Assembly (NCBI RefSeq): GCF_001435845.1
Contig: NZ_CM003596.1
Span: 1,364,001 to 1,428,000, forward strand
Direction of reading: 5' to 3'
DNA: 64,000 bases
DNA from: Psychrobacter sp. P11G3
GTDB lineage: Bacteria; Pseudomonadota; Gammaproteobacteria; Pseudomonadales; Moraxellaceae
The first letter of the stretch is position 1. Every line of letters begins with the position of its first letter. A program made the translations under genes and the position numbers. The notes beneath the pieces are model-generated. The model did no database searches. It saw nothing but the letters and a program-made list of their open reading frames with translations, and was not told where the DNA came from. Below, piece by piece: positions 8,209 to 17,708 of the stretch.

Positions 8209-8880
8209 AGTAATATCTCAAAAACGATTTTAGCCCAACGATATGTCACGATTATTTATCATTAGAAGTCACAACAGTGAAGAGTCAGGCTTATTTGCAG
8301 ACATTATATATAAAAATCAGCTGCTGATAGCAGTTTAAAGGCGATATATGTATTCGGTACTGTTTTTACGCAGGCTATCTCGCTGTTTATAGTATGGCTT
8401 ATCTAACGCTTCGTTTGATTTGTCATATATAAAATTAAAGCTACTTATGAAAACAATGTCTAATATTGAGTAGCTGAGCAGTGAATAAAGTCTACAAAAC
8501 GTATAGTTATTCCTAAAATTGAAGTTATTTGCCAATTATTCGCCAACTGTTTGATAGTATCTATAGGCATTTTAACGGGTTGTGTTATAAATAAGAATAA
8601 TGATAATATGTTGAAAGCTGACCAAATAGTCAAGTATCCTATAGTACGAGTTTTCTAACAAGATTGTTCGATGAATGCTGATATTTGCAACCAGCTTACC
8701 TGATATTAAAAAGCACGATGTGCTGATTTTTTTATCTCTTAAGAATGTATCAGCGAATAAAACAGAATAACCGTACTTGAACGGTTGCAGCATGATGTAA
8801 ACCAAGTGCTTACGTTCAGCATTTAAGCCGTCAAAAGCCTTATGCTTATCTTCATTATTTTATTTTAGCCGAGTCTTGCT
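8209..8880. other. xdhA upstream region
   Basis: AT-rich, 672 bp. Short leftward frames here have no ribosome sites and look spurious. It contains the RutR-like operator at 8619-8632. A possible promoter has -35 TTGAAA (8611-8616) and -10 TATCCT (8635-8640), spaced 18 bp, with the operator filling the spacer. That promoter would leave an untranslated leader of about 230 bases before xdhA. Confidence 0.5.
8619..8632. promoter_or_regulatory. RutR-like operator upstream of xdhABC-guaD
   Basis: TGACCAAATAGTCA differs at one position from the sites at 22799-22812 and 25351-25364, and matches the known RutR consensus (TGACCA-N2-TGGTCA) at all but one specified position. Its place between a candidate -35 and -10 suggests repression by the TetR-family protein encoded at 22942. 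Confidence 0.65.
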
Positions 8881-10581
8881 ATGATTAGTTTTTACTTAAA
8901 TGGGAAACGCCACGAGCTAACCCAGCTTAACCCTAATACGACGGTGCTTGAGTATCTACGATTGCATGAAGGCCAAACGGATACGAAGGAAGGCTGTGGT
9001 AGTGGTGATTGCGGAGCTTGTACGGTTATGGTTCAGCGCCTACCTAACGCTAGCCAGCAAGCGCTTAATGATGGAAATGGCGACGAAAAAAATGTGACGC
9101 CTCCGTTCTATACAGTCAACTCCTGCATTACGCTAGTGTCGCTCATGGATGGTCATCATCTGATGACGGCTTCTTATTTAGCAGATAATCCAGAACATCA
9201 CCCAGAACGTGCTTTGCTGCATCCGGCACAGCAAGCGATGGTTGAATGTCATGGGTCACAGTGCGGTTTTTGTACGCCTGGGTTTGTGATGTCGCTGGCT
9301 TGTGTTTACGAAAACAATCGTATGCAGACAAGTCAAGAAATAGCAAGTCAGAATGATACCAAGCAATTAAGCTATGATGAAGTGGTTGCTTCAATCTCTG
9401 GCAATCTATGCCGCTGTACAGGTTATCGACCGATTATCGAGGCGGGCCTATTGATGAGCAATATCGGTCAGCAGAGAGAGGCGGAGCAGTCGGCGGTGAA
9501 AGACTTGACGATCAGTCTCGCGACAAATGCGATGAACAGTACAAAGGAATCAGCAGTCTCTACAAATGTGCCAACTGAATTAAAGAATGAAGAGCTGAAA
9601 GCGATTGCCCCTGCAATCAGTGATGCTGGGCGACAGTTATATATGCCCAAGTCACTAGATGAGCTTAACCAAGTATTAGCGGCCTATCCGCAGGCTACGA
9701 TTTGGGCAGGCGGTACGGATTTGGGATTGAGTGTAACCCAGCATTTGGTTGATCACGAGGTCATTATCCAGCTTTCAGGTGTCGAGGCACTAAAATCATG
9801 GTCATTACTTGACGCAAAGTCTGACTCAAACAGTCAAGAGTCAGATAATGAGCAAGCTTCTAGCCAATCACTAGTATTAGGTGCTGGCATGAGCTATCAG
9901 CAGATGTTGCCTGTGCTTGAGCAGTATTTTCCAAGCTTTGCGCAAGTATTTGAGCGTATTGCTTCTCCGCAAATTCGTAATATGGGCACCATCGGTGGCA
10001 ATATAGCCAACGCGTCGCCGATTGGTGATTTACCACCGATTTTATTGGCGTTAGATGCGTCAATTCATCTTCGTCATTGCGCGCCTAATCGTGCAGAATC
10101 GGATAATAGCGATTCGATTTATATAGATGAAATCATACCTTTATCAGAATTTTTCTTAGATTATAAAAAGACCAAACTGCAAGCAGGCAGTTACGTAGTC
10201 GCTATCCATATTCCTCTGATGCATGACAATCAGCACTTATTTATTCATAAAATTAGCAAACGTTATGAGGATGATATTTCAGCGTGTCTATTGGCTGCGC
10301 GAATTGATATATCAGCAGATGGCATGACGATAGAGAATGCAAGGCTTGGACTTGGCGGAATGGCTGCCATACCATTATTGGCCACAACCTGTCAGCAAGC
10401 GCTCATTGGGCAAGCGGCTGAAATTGCGAGTTTTGAGCAAGCAGCACAAGTTTTGTCTGCAGACGTTACCCCTATGACTGATGTTAGAGCCAGCCGTGAA
10501 TATCGCTCACATGTGGTACAGCGTCTGCTGGTGAAGTGCGGTAAGCAGTTGGTAGCAGGTAGACAGACTGAGACTGCTTAA
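8881..10581 (+). CDS. xdhA: xanthine dehydrogenase, small subunit (2Fe-2S and FAD domains)
   Basis: XdhA carries electrons from the molybdenum site of XdhB through two 2Fe-2S clusters to FAD and NAD+. The 566-residue chain has a plant-type ferredoxin domain with C39, C44 and C47 (GCGSGDCGACTV) and a later CITLV Cys. The second cluster domain has CGFCTPGFVM and LCRCTGYRPI. After a low-complexity linker comes the FAD domain (IWAGGTDLGLSVTQ, QIRNMGTIGGNIANASPIGD). This two-domain fusion is the bacterial XdhA form. It is the first gene of xdhA-xdhB-xdhC-guaD, with the putative operator about 250 bp upstream. The ribosome site before ATG 8881 is weak. Acidic/Ser-rich inserts (for example DSNSQESDNEQASS) lie within the FAD domain. 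Confidence 0.95.
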   Translation: MISFYLNGKRHELTQLNPNTTVLEYLRLHEGQTDTKEGCGSGDCGACTVMVQRLPNASQQALNDGNGDEKNVTPPFYTVNSCITLVSLMDGHHLMTASYLADNPEHHPERALLHPAQQAMVECHGSQCGFCTPGFVMSLACVYENNRMQTSQEIASQNDTKQLSYDEVVASISGNLCRCTGYRPIIEAGLLMSNIGQQREAEQSAVKDLTISLATNAMNSTKESAVSTNVPTELKNEELKAIAPAISDAGRQLYMPKSLDELNQVLAAYPQATIWAGGTDLGLSVTQHLVDHEVIIQLSGVEALKSWSLLDAKSDSNSQESDNEQASSQSLVLGAGMSYQQMLPVLEQYFPSFAQVFERIASPQIRNMGTIGGNIANASPIGDLPPILLALDASIHLRHCAPNRAESDNSDSIYIDEIIPLSEFFLDYKKTKLQAGSYVVAIHIPLMHDNQHLFIHKISKRYEDDISACLLAARIDISADGMTIENARLGLGGMAAIPLLATTCQQALIGQAAEIASFEQAAQVLSADVTPMTDVRASREYRSHVVQRLLVKCGKQLVAGRQTETA

Positions 10582-10673
10582 TTAGCAGAGTTGTAAATTG
10601 CTAATACCGCCTTATCGTTATATTTGCCAAAAAAAGAGCATCAATAAAAGCGTATTAATAGAAGAGACTTGCC

Positions 10674-13247
10674 ATGAGCCATCATTCGTCCTTATTCGAC
10701 AGTTATAGTATCCGCCGTGTGCGTCCGCCAAAAAACAAAATTGGCACCTCGGCCAAGCATGATAGTGCGATCAGTCATGTGATGGGGACGGCGACTTATG
10801 TGGATGATATTGCAAAACCACAAGGTACGCTACATCTAGCAGTCGGCAAGAGCAGCCATGCTCATGCACGTGTCCTGAGTATGGATTTGAGCGCTGTTAG
10901 AGAGGCTGATGGGGTGGTAGATGTTTTAAGTTTCCAGGATTTACCTGCGCAAACGGATATCGGTGCGGTGTTCGATGGCGAGCCACTGATGGTAGATGAC
11001 ATTACAGAATATGTCGGTCAGACGCTATTTGTAGTGGTGGCGAGCAGTCACCGTGCCGCCAAAAAAGCGGCTACCAAAGCCGTGGTTGAATATGAGCCAT
11101 TGCCAGCGGTGCTGAGTATTGATAAGGCGCTAGAGCAAGAGTTTTTTGTGCGTCCGAGTCATTTTATGAAGCGTGGCGATGCTGCGACGGCGCTTGAGAA
11201 CGCACCAGTTCGCATCGAAGGTCATATTCACATGCGCGGGCAAGAGCACTTTTATCTTGAAGGGCAAGTGTCTTACGTGGTGCCGTGTGATGATGGCGGG
11301 CTAGAGGTATACACGTCGTCGCAGCATCCAAGCGAAGTGCAGCAGCTCGTCGCTGAAGTGACAGACTTGCCATTCAATGCGGTCAATACGGTCGTGCGCC
11401 GTATGGGCGGCGGTTTTGGCGGTAAAGAAACGCAAGCCGCGGCATGGGCTTGTCTGTGCGGTATCATTGCCAAGCGCCATAACGTTCCTGTCAGTATGCG
11501 TCTAGACCGTCAAGACGACATGGTTGTGACCGGTAAGCGTCATGAGTTTGCCAATCGCTATGAGGTTGGCTTGGATGAGTCGGGTCGTATACTAGGCGTC
11601 GATATGCAATTGGCTGGTTTGTGCGGTTACGCGCCAGATCTGTCTGATGCCATTGTCGACAGAGCGATGTTCCACTGTGATAATGCCTACTATTATCCAG
11701 CGGCTCATGTGGCAGGTCATCGCTGCAAGACCCATACGGTATCCAATACAGCCTATCGCGGGTTTGGTGGACCACAAGGGCTGATGACGGCTGAATATAT
11801 GATGGATCATATCGCCTATACCTTGGGTCAAGATCCACTGCAAGTGCGCCTAGCCAATCTATATCAAGATGGTCAAAGTACGCATTATGGTCAGACCATT
11901 GAGCACTTTGATTTGGCGACCATCATGAGCACACTGGCAGAAGATTGCGATTATGACAATCGCCGTCAGCAAATCATACAAGCCAATCAAAAAGCTGCTG
12001 CTGAAGGCAGTGACAAGCGTTTAGGCATCGCGCTAACGCCCGTCAAATTCGGTATTTCATTTACCGTGCAGACGCTCAATCAGGCAGGTGCGCTGGTACA
12101 TATTTATACCGATGGCAGTATCCATCTCAATCACGGCGGTACAGAGATGGGGCAAGGACTATATATCAAAATCGCCCAGATCGTCGCCAATGAGTTCGAT
12201 GTGGATCTGGATACGGTCAAGGTATCAGCGACGCGTACAGATAAAGTACCTAACACCTCACCAACTGCTGCGTCATCAGGTACCGATATCAACGGTAAAG
12301 CGGCGCAAAATGCTTGCTTGAGCATCAAAGCGCGCATCGTTGAATTTGCAGCTGAGCATTTTAAAGTGGCACAAGAAGACATACGTTTTGAAAATAACCA
12401 TGTCTATATCGGTGATAAAGAAACTCTAACTTTTGCTGAGATGATTCAGCTGTCGTACCAGAATCGTATCAGTCTGTCGTCTACTGGCTACTACAAAACG
12501 CCAAAGATATTTTATGATCGCTCTAAAGCATGGGGTCGTCCGTTCTTTTACTTTGCGCTAGGTGCCGCCTGCGCTGAGGTTGAGATTGATACGCTGACAG
12601 GGGAGTACAAAGTGCTGCGCTGTGACGTGCTACATGATGCAGGGCAGTCGATTAACCCTTCCATTGATATCGGTCAAATTGAGGGCGGTTTTGTGCAAGG
12701 CATGGGTTGGCTCACAGCAGAAGAGCTGATCTGGAATGATAAAGGAAAGCTCGCATCTGACAGTCCTGCCAACTATAAAATTCCAACTGCGCATGACTTA
12801 CCTAAGCAGTGGAATGTCAAATTATACGACCGCAAAAACGAAGAACAAACTATCTATAACTCTAAAGCCGTTGGAGAACCGCCGTTTATGTTGGCAGCCA
12901 GTGTCTGGTGCGCACTCAACAATGCCGTCGCAAGTCTCGGTGAGTATAAAAAGAATCCAGAGCTGACCATGCCTGCGACGCCAGAAGCGGTATTAAAAGC
13001 AGTGATGCGCATGCAAGGCACGTCGTGGGATTTAACAACTGAAGCCGACACAGATACGGTTGATAGTTTAGTAAAAGGCGCAGAAGAGAACAGTGACCTT
13101 TACAACGAAAAAGCAATGCCACAAGACGTACGTCATGCCAAAGATATCGATCCAAAGGAAGTCGAAGGTAAACAAGCCGATGACCAGCCTAACGCGATAG
13201 AGCATCCAAATGTAGCAGGGGCAAGAGGTCCTGCGCACAGTGAATGA
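10674..13247 (+). CDS. xdhB: xanthine dehydrogenase, large molybdopterin-binding subunit
   Basis: XdhB hydroxylates hypoxanthine and xanthine at the molybdenum cofactor. Visible family signatures are GTATYVDDI near the start, the Moco loops RRMGGGFGGKETQ and NTAYRGFGGPQG, GGTEMGQGLYIKIAQ, and SKAVGEPPFMLA with the catalytic Glu. The protein is 857 residues; the conserved part ends near residue 780 (PEAVLKAVMRMQG). A roughly 75-residue acidic tail that I do not recognise follows. ATG 10674 is preceded by GAAGAGA. It is separated from xdhA by 92 bp and overlaps xdhC by 8 bp. Moco is needed; moeB at 57844 is the only cofactor gene in the window. Confidence 0.95.
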   Translation: MSHHSSLFDSYSIRRVRPPKNKIGTSAKHDSAISHVMGTATYVDDIAKPQGTLHLAVGKSSHAHARVLSMDLSAVREADGVVDVLSFQDLPAQTDIGAVFDGEPLMVDDITEYVGQTLFVVVASSHRAAKKAATKAVVEYEPLPAVLSIDKALEQEFFVRPSHFMKRGDAATALENAPVRIEGHIHMRGQEHFYLEGQVSYVVPCDDGGLEVYTSSQHPSEVQQLVAEVTDLPFNAVNTVVRRMGGGFGGKETQAAAWACLCGIIAKRHNVPVSMRLDRQDDMVVTGKRHEFANRYEVGLDESGRILGVDMQLAGLCGYAPDLSDAIVDRAMFHCDNAYYYPAAHVAGHRCKTHTVSNTAYRGFGGPQGLMTAEYMMDHIAYTLGQDPLQVRLANLYQDGQSTHYGQTIEHFDLATIMSTLAEDCDYDNRRQQIIQANQKAAAEGSDKRLGIALTPVKFGISFTVQTLNQAGALVHIYTDGSIHLNHGGTEMGQGLYIKIAQIVANEFDVDLDTVKVSATRTDKVPNTSPTAASSGTDINGKAAQNACLSIKARIVEFAAEHFKVAQEDIRFENNHVYIGDKETLTFAEMIQLSYQNRISLSSTGYYKTPKIFYDRSKAWGRPFFYFALGAACAEVEIDTLTGEYKVLRCDVLHDAGQSINPSIDIGQIEGGFVQGMGWLTAEELIWNDKGKLASDSPANYKIPTAHDLPKQWNVKLYDRKNEEQTIYNSKAVGEPPFMLAASVWCALNNAVASLGEYKKNPELTMPATPEAVLKAVMRMQGTSWDLTTEADTDTVDSLVKGAEENSDLYNEKAMPQDVRHAKDIDPKEVEGKQADDQPNAIEHPNVAGARGPAHSE

Positions 13248-14211
13248 GTCGTTAGCACCGCCAGTGATCTGGTATGAAGGTCTATCGCGATATCAGCAGC
13301 GAGGTATCGCTCACGTGTTGGCGACAGTCGTAGCCATAAATGGATCTGCTCCTCGAGCGCTACAGGCAAAAATGATTGTCACGCAAGATTGCATCGTGGA
13401 TACGCTAGGCGGCGGCGGTCTAGAGCACGACGTTGTCAATACGGCACGGCAGCTATTGAATGGTGAAATAGCGGCAACGGTATCAAAAGAAGTAAAACCA
13501 AAAGTCGCTGAAACTGACAGTGAAAGCGCATCAGTACCTTCTAAAGCGGTGCGCCGTGATGCTGTCTACACCAAGCACTACCCGCTAGGTGCAAAGTTGG
13601 CACAGTGTTGCGGTGGTAGCGTCACCGTTATGTTCGAATGCTTTAACGTGACGCCACCGATGTCAGTACTAGTGTTTGGTGCAGGACATGTAGCATCAGC
13701 GCTAATGAGCATCCTCGCTGAGCTACCTTGTCAGGTAGATTGGGTGGACAGTCGCCCAGAGATGTTTAAGCGTTACTTAGTTGATGAACCTACTACTAAT
13801 CAATCCAAACTTTATAACTTACCAGCACATATCCGTCCGCATATCGATGATGAGCCTGTAGATTTTGTGCGCCCATTTATCGAGCAGGGTGGTCAGCGTT
13901 TTATTCTGGTTATGACTCATGACCATAGTGTTGATTTTGAGTTAGTGCGGGCGGCATTAGATACTATTTCTGACATGAGCGCATTACATGATAAATGCTC
14001 AGATATCTCGACACCTTACGTAGGTTGCATTAGCTCGGCAACCAAAGCCAAGCGTTTTAGAGATCGCTTGATTCAGCGTGGCTACAGTGAGCAACTGGTC
14101 AATCAGTTGGTCATGCCAATTGGATTGCAAATTGGCGGAAAAGAGCCGATGGCGGTGGCGATTTCTATCGTGGCACAGCTCCTACAGAAGTATCATCAGG
14201 CTACTCTTTGA
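13240..14211 (+). CDS. xdhC: xanthine dehydrogenase accessory protein XdhC
   Basis: XdhC binds molybdenum cofactor, supports its sulfuration and inserts it into XdhB. The 323-residue protein shows the N-terminal XdhC/CoxI domain (VLATVVAINGSAPRALQAKMIV, LGGGGLEHDVV, KLAQCCGGSVTVMFE). A Rossmann-like C-terminal half follows (VLVFGAGHVASALM, VDWVDSRPEMF, ILVMTHDHSVDFEL, YVGCISSATKAKRF). It starts at GTG 13240 inside the end of xdhB, with AGAGGT upstream, so translation is probably coupled. A charged Ser/Glu insert sits near residues 85-105. Confidence 0.92.
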   Translation: MNESLAPPVIWYEGLSRYQQRGIAHVLATVVAINGSAPRALQAKMIVTQDCIVDTLGGGGLEHDVVNTARQLLNGEIAATVSKEVKPKVAETDSESASVPSKAVRRDAVYTKHYPLGAKLAQCCGGSVTVMFECFNVTPPMSVLVFGAGHVASALMSILAELPCQVDWVDSRPEMFKRYLVDEPTTNQSKLYNLPAHIRPHIDDEPVDFVRPFIEQGGQRFILVMTHDHSVDFELVRAALDTISDMSALHDKCSDISTPYVGCISSATKAKRFRDRLIQRGYSEQLVNQLVMPIGLQIGGKEPMAVAISIVAQLLQKYHQATL

Positions 14212-14315
14212 ACGGCTCACTTCATATATATTTTATACTTTTTATCAAATCATTAAAGCGCTCAGTACTATTTATCAAAACGCTCAGGACTACCAAGCCA
14301 TTGTGAGATCTACGA

Positions 14316-15713
14316 ATGACCATACATATCTATCAAGCTCGACTGCTGCACTATTTGACCGAAAGCGATCGTACTGAGCGTGCAACCTCTGATCATTCAC
14401 AGACATTAGCTGTGGAACGAGACATTACGTTGCTACCAGTGATTGAAGATGTACAGGTTTATCCTGAATATATCGCTGATGGTGCGCTTGTCGTAGATGA
14501 TGTGACAGGGTGCATTATAGAGTATGGTCGTAGTGAAACTATACTGTCAAAGTATTCCAATGAAGAGGGTGAGCCAGCAGTCAAAGTGCACGACTATCGC
14601 GATAAGTTAATCATGCCAGGCTTTATTGATACCCATGTGCATTATCCGCAAATAGATATGATTGCTGCTTACGGTGAGCAATTACTTGATTGGCTTAATA
14701 ATTATACTTTCGTCACCGAGGCCAATTTTGGCGATCCAAAAGTAGCACATGATACGGCGCAGTTCTTCTTAAACCAACTGCTTGCTAATGGTACGACGAG
14801 TGCCATGGTGTTTTCTACCAGTCATCCTGAATCAGTGAACGCATTTTTTACGGAAAGCCACAAGCTCAATACTCGTATGATCACAGGTAATGTACTGATG
14901 GATCAAAATGCGCCTGCGCAGCTATGTGTGCCTGCTGAGCAAGGCATTCGAGATACCCAAAACATCATTGATAACTGGCATGAGCGCGGACGTCAGCATG
15001 TAGCGATTACGCCAAGGTTTGCTATTACTTCGACACCCAAGCAACTACAAATGGCAGGTGAGCTGTATACCAGTTACGAGAGTGTTTATCTGCAAACGCA
15101 TCTAGCAGAAAATCATGATGAGATTGCCTTTGTGAAACAACTGTATCCCAATCATAAAGGCTATCTTGATGTCTATGATACGATGGGATTACTGGGTCGC
15201 CGCACCACCTTGGCACATGGTATTCACCTTGAAATATTTGAGTATGAGCGTCTGCGCGCGACTGGTACACAAATATCACACTGTCCGACGTCCAATCTGT
15301 TTTTGGGTAGTGGACTATTTAATTTACCCAAAACGTTAAGTTATACCGGTGTCAGTATCGCCACTGACGTTGGGGCAGGGACGAGTCTGTCGATGCTGAC
15401 GACTCTGTCAGAAGCGTATAAAATTCAACAACTACAAAGCAATCAGTTATCCGCTCATCAAGGGCTATACCAAATTACGCTGGGTAATGCCCAGTCGCTA
15501 TTATTGGACAATAAAATCGGTAACTTTATGCCAAATAAAGAAGCGGATTTTGTGTTCATCGATATGGGTGCAACGGAATTGCTTGAGCGACGTATGGCGC
15601 AGACCAAGACACTGGAAGAGCAGTTGTTTGTACTAATGATGCTGGGTGATGATAGAGTAATTGATCAGACAGTCATCGCAGGCGTAAGTCGCTATCGTAA
15701 ATCAACTTTATAG
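14316..15713 (+). CDS. guaD: guanine deaminase
   Basis: GuaD hydrolyses guanine to xanthine and ammonia, feeding XdhAB. The 465-residue protein is an amidohydrolase with PGFIDTHVHYPQIDM (metal HxH), LQTHLAENHDEI, TLAHGIHL, SHCPTSNLFLGSGLF and the metal Asp in ATDVGAGTSLSML; all match the GuaD family. Its length is a little over that of E. coli GuaD (439), owing to an N-terminal region of about 30 extra residues (ERATSDHSQTLAVERD). It is the last gene of the xdh operon, 104 bp after xdhC, and ends at the hairpin at 15759. Confidence 0.93.
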   Translation: MTIHIYQARLLHYLTESDRTERATSDHSQTLAVERDITLLPVIEDVQVYPEYIADGALVVDDVTGCIIEYGRSETILSKYSNEEGEPAVKVHDYRDKLIMPGFIDTHVHYPQIDMIAAYGEQLLDWLNNYTFVTEANFGDPKVAHDTAQFFLNQLLANGTTSAMVFSTSHPESVNAFFTESHKLNTRMITGNVLMDQNAPAQLCVPAEQGIRDTQNIIDNWHERGRQHVAITPRFAITSTPKQLQMAGELYTSYESVYLQTHLAENHDEIAFVKQLYPNHKGYLDVYDTMGLLGRRTTLAHGIHLEIFEYERLRATGTQISHCPTSNLFLGSGLFNLPKTLSYTGVSIATDVGAGTSLSMLTTLSEAYKIQQLQSNQLSAHQGLYQITLGNAQSLLLDNKIGNFMPNKEADFVFIDMGATELLERRMAQTKTLEEQLFVLMMLGDDRVIDQTVIAGVSRYRKSTL

Positions 15714-15758
15714 GTGTATCTAAATCTGAAAATAAGTGAGACTTCTTTCAGATATAAA

Positions 15759-15801
15759 AAATAAATCCTTGTTCCTATATAGTTGGAACAAGGGTTTATT
15801 T
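15759..15801. terminator. bidirectional terminator between guaD and the Tsx-like gene
   Basis: A near-perfect 17-bp stem (AAATAAATCCTTGTTCC against GGAACAAGGGTTTATTT, one mismatch) with a 9-base loop lies between two converging genes. Confidence 0.85.
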
Positions 15802-15826
15802 CTGCCAAGAGGGTTTCTATTTGGTA

Positions 15827-16651
15827 TTAAAAGTGGAACTTTACCAACGCACTAGGAGAGTTTTGATTTACGCCATCAACACCGTATTTATTTTTCCAAT
15901 AGCTATACTCCATACCGACTTCTAAACGGTTATCAATACCGAGCACTTCTTGTAAGTTGTATTTAATTTGCGGATTAATATGAATATTATCTTCAATGTC
16001 ATCATTATTAAATGAATAATCTATAAAACCATCCACCACGAAGTTGTTGCGTTCCCAACCATAGGTTAAGGTAATTTGCTGATCATCGTCAGTATTATCA
16101 TTGAAAGCATGATATAAAGTAGCCGACGCAAACTTCATTCCTGGAATAGGGACATTGAGATCTGCACCAATACCAACCAGATAATTATCTTGGTCAAAGC
16201 CAGTACTGTTCGAACCAAATTCATAAGTAGCGGCTAAATTAACCTGCTTGATAAAACTGTCATTAAAAGTTGCTATTTTGAATGTAGGAGACAGCTCACC
16301 ATAAGTTTCTCTAAATCTATTGTTTTCAATGTCATCGGCACCTTGGTTTCGATCGACAAAGAAGAACACGCCGCCCCAGTCGTGCGCAGAAGCATGCTCT
16401 AATGTGACGGTCGTCAGCTCTCCGTCTTCTACAAGTTCATAGTCATCACCGTAAAGTACGGAGACACTCGTATCAGTAAAGAAGGTCTTAGCATGGATGT
16501 TCGACATGCTACCTAAAGCAGCGATAGCAACAACTGCCATCGACAAAGGTTTGAGTAAAGCTATCTTTTGGCTAGATTTTTTTTGAATAAATGGTTGCTG
16601 ATCAGATAGTTTAGAGGTGGAGAGTAGGCTCGTTCGTAAATCAAAATGCAA
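15827..16651 (-). CDS. Tsx-like nucleoside/nucleobase-specific outer membrane channel
   Basis: The 274-residue protein has a long N-terminal leader with basic residues, a hydrophobic segment (PLSMAVVAIAALG) and a probable signal cleavage after NIHA. It then has alternating-residue beta strands ending in Phe (LVKFHF), as expected for an outer membrane barrel. TTVTLEHASAHDWGGVFFFVDR and YGELSPTFKI match the Tsx/OmpK channel family (PF03502), whose E. coli member passes nucleosides. Start: TTG 16651 with AAAGGAG at a spacing of 7. Its position inside the purine island suggests it lets purines or allantoin across the outer membrane; that role is inference. No RutR-like site is visible before it. 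Confidence 0.78.
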   Translation of the reverse strand: MHFDLRTSLLSTSKLSDQQPFIQKKSSQKIALLKPLSMAVVAIAALGSMSNIHAKTFFTDTSVSVLYGDDYELVEDGELTTVTLEHASAHDWGGVFFFVDRNQGADDIENNRFRETYGELSPTFKIATFNDSFIKQVNLAATYEFGSNSTGFDQDNYLVGIGADLNVPIPGMKFASATLYHAFNDNTDDDQQITLTYGWERNNFVVDGFIDYSFNNDDIEDNIHINPQIKYNLQEVLGIDNRLEVGMEYSYWKNKYGVDGVNQNSPSALVKFHF

Positions 16652-17113
16652 AATGTAACTCCTTTATATACGATGGAATATTAATTACCTTAAATGTATC
16701 TTTGATAATTTATAAAATGGGTTTTGTTGTTTGAAAGTCACTATCAGCTAACAGTAAGCGTGCTATTGACCGTTTCTGTTTTTGAGTAGAAATGAGTAAA
16801 TAGCCTTTATACGCTTAGCACTAAAGAGTATTCAATAATCATGCCACGAGCCTCCAAAATCTATGCTTTCTAGTATTTGCTGACTTTTACGTTTATCTGC
16901 TCTTATTAGGGTATAAAATAAGCAAAATAGTGCTTAGTTTTTCTTAAATATCAGAAGTAGCTTCTATATATTTGAGTGGATATACAAAACAGTGCTTTTG
17001 GACGAAAAAGCTCGTAAGAAAAGCACCAAAATGGACCTTTGTATGCCCCAACTTGGGCTGTATAAAAACGCCTTTGAGTCAATATAAATAAGACTTGCCG
17101 ATCTGTTAAACAC
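16652..17113. other. upstream region of the Tsx-like gene
   Basis: 462 bp without a gene. It must hold the leftward promoter for the channel gene. A hairpin with 8-bp arms (GTGCTTTT 16992-16999, AAAAGCAC 17019-17026) and a short GCCC/GGGC stem near 17045 are visible; neither is followed by a T tract. Confidence 0.4.
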
Positions 17114-17147
17114 AAAAAAGCCAGCTAATAGGAATTAGCTGGCTTTT
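17114..17147 (-). terminator. terminator of the allA-alc-puuE-puuD-hiuH-uraD block
   Basis: AGCCAGCTAAT-AGGA-ATTAGCTGGCT with A and T tracts on both sides, 31 bp after the allA stop codon. Confidence 0.88.
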
Positions 17148-17177
17148 AGTTTGTAATGTACGTGCCGTATTAGCTGG

Positions 17178-17708
17178 TTAGTTGTGCTCGTCTGCTAGTT
17201 CAATAAGCACATGCCAGTCAGTAATATCTATCTCATGACAGTTGTTACCGTCACCATTGATACGATCAATAACTAAGAAATCACTGTCACGCCCAAGCGC
17301 GAGTAGAGGGTGATGCCAGACATTAGCATCGTACTGTACACCTTGATTAGATTTCGCATAAAACACTACTAAGTCATCAGGCGATTGCGGCGACATACCA
17401 GCTTTAGCAACGACGACAATATAATCTTGGCCTTCCATAGATACAAACGCCTGTGTTCCAAGCGGATGGTATTCCATGATCGAGAGCGCAATCGGGTTCT
17501 CACGTTTTTTGGCCCGAAAGATACTCATACCAACTGTGCCACCGTCTAGTTTACTTTCGGCAAGTGCATGATGACGAACCGCATAGCCGTTATTGATCTC
17601 ATAAGTATTGTCAGCGGTTTGCTCATCAATACTATAGCGCTCGATGACCGAGCCATAGGGGGCAAAGTTTGCCTTAGTCAAAGGCTTAGCCGTTAGAGTG
17701 ACACTCAT
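17178..17708 (-). CDS. allA: ureidoglycolate lyase
   Basis: AllA splits ureidoglycolate into glyoxylate and urea, the last purine-ring step encoded here. The 176-residue protein matches the family over its whole length: [13 protein letters not shown] at the start, then [27 protein letters not shown] with the conserved HH, and FLVIDR near the end. The alc stop and allA start overlap as TAATG, so translation is coupled. It is the final gene before the terminator at 17114. Cupin-type fold by family. Confidence 0.9.
   Translation of the reverse strand: MSVTLTAKPLTKANFAPYGSVIERYSIDEQTADNTYEINNGYAVRHHALAESKLDGGTVGMSIFRAKKRENPIALSIMEYHPLGTQAFVSMEGQDYIVVVAKAGMSPQSPDDLVVFYAKSNQGVQYDANVWHHPLLALGRDSDFLVIDRINGDGNNCHEIDITDWHVLIELADEHN

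Noticed and set aside
8335..8805. Leftward open frames of 66 and 77 codons upstream of xdhA
   Set aside because: No ribosome sites and no motif, and they cover the operator and promoter region.
11164..11843. Several leftward open frames within xdhB
   Set aside because: Antisense shadows of a strongly conserved coding sequence.
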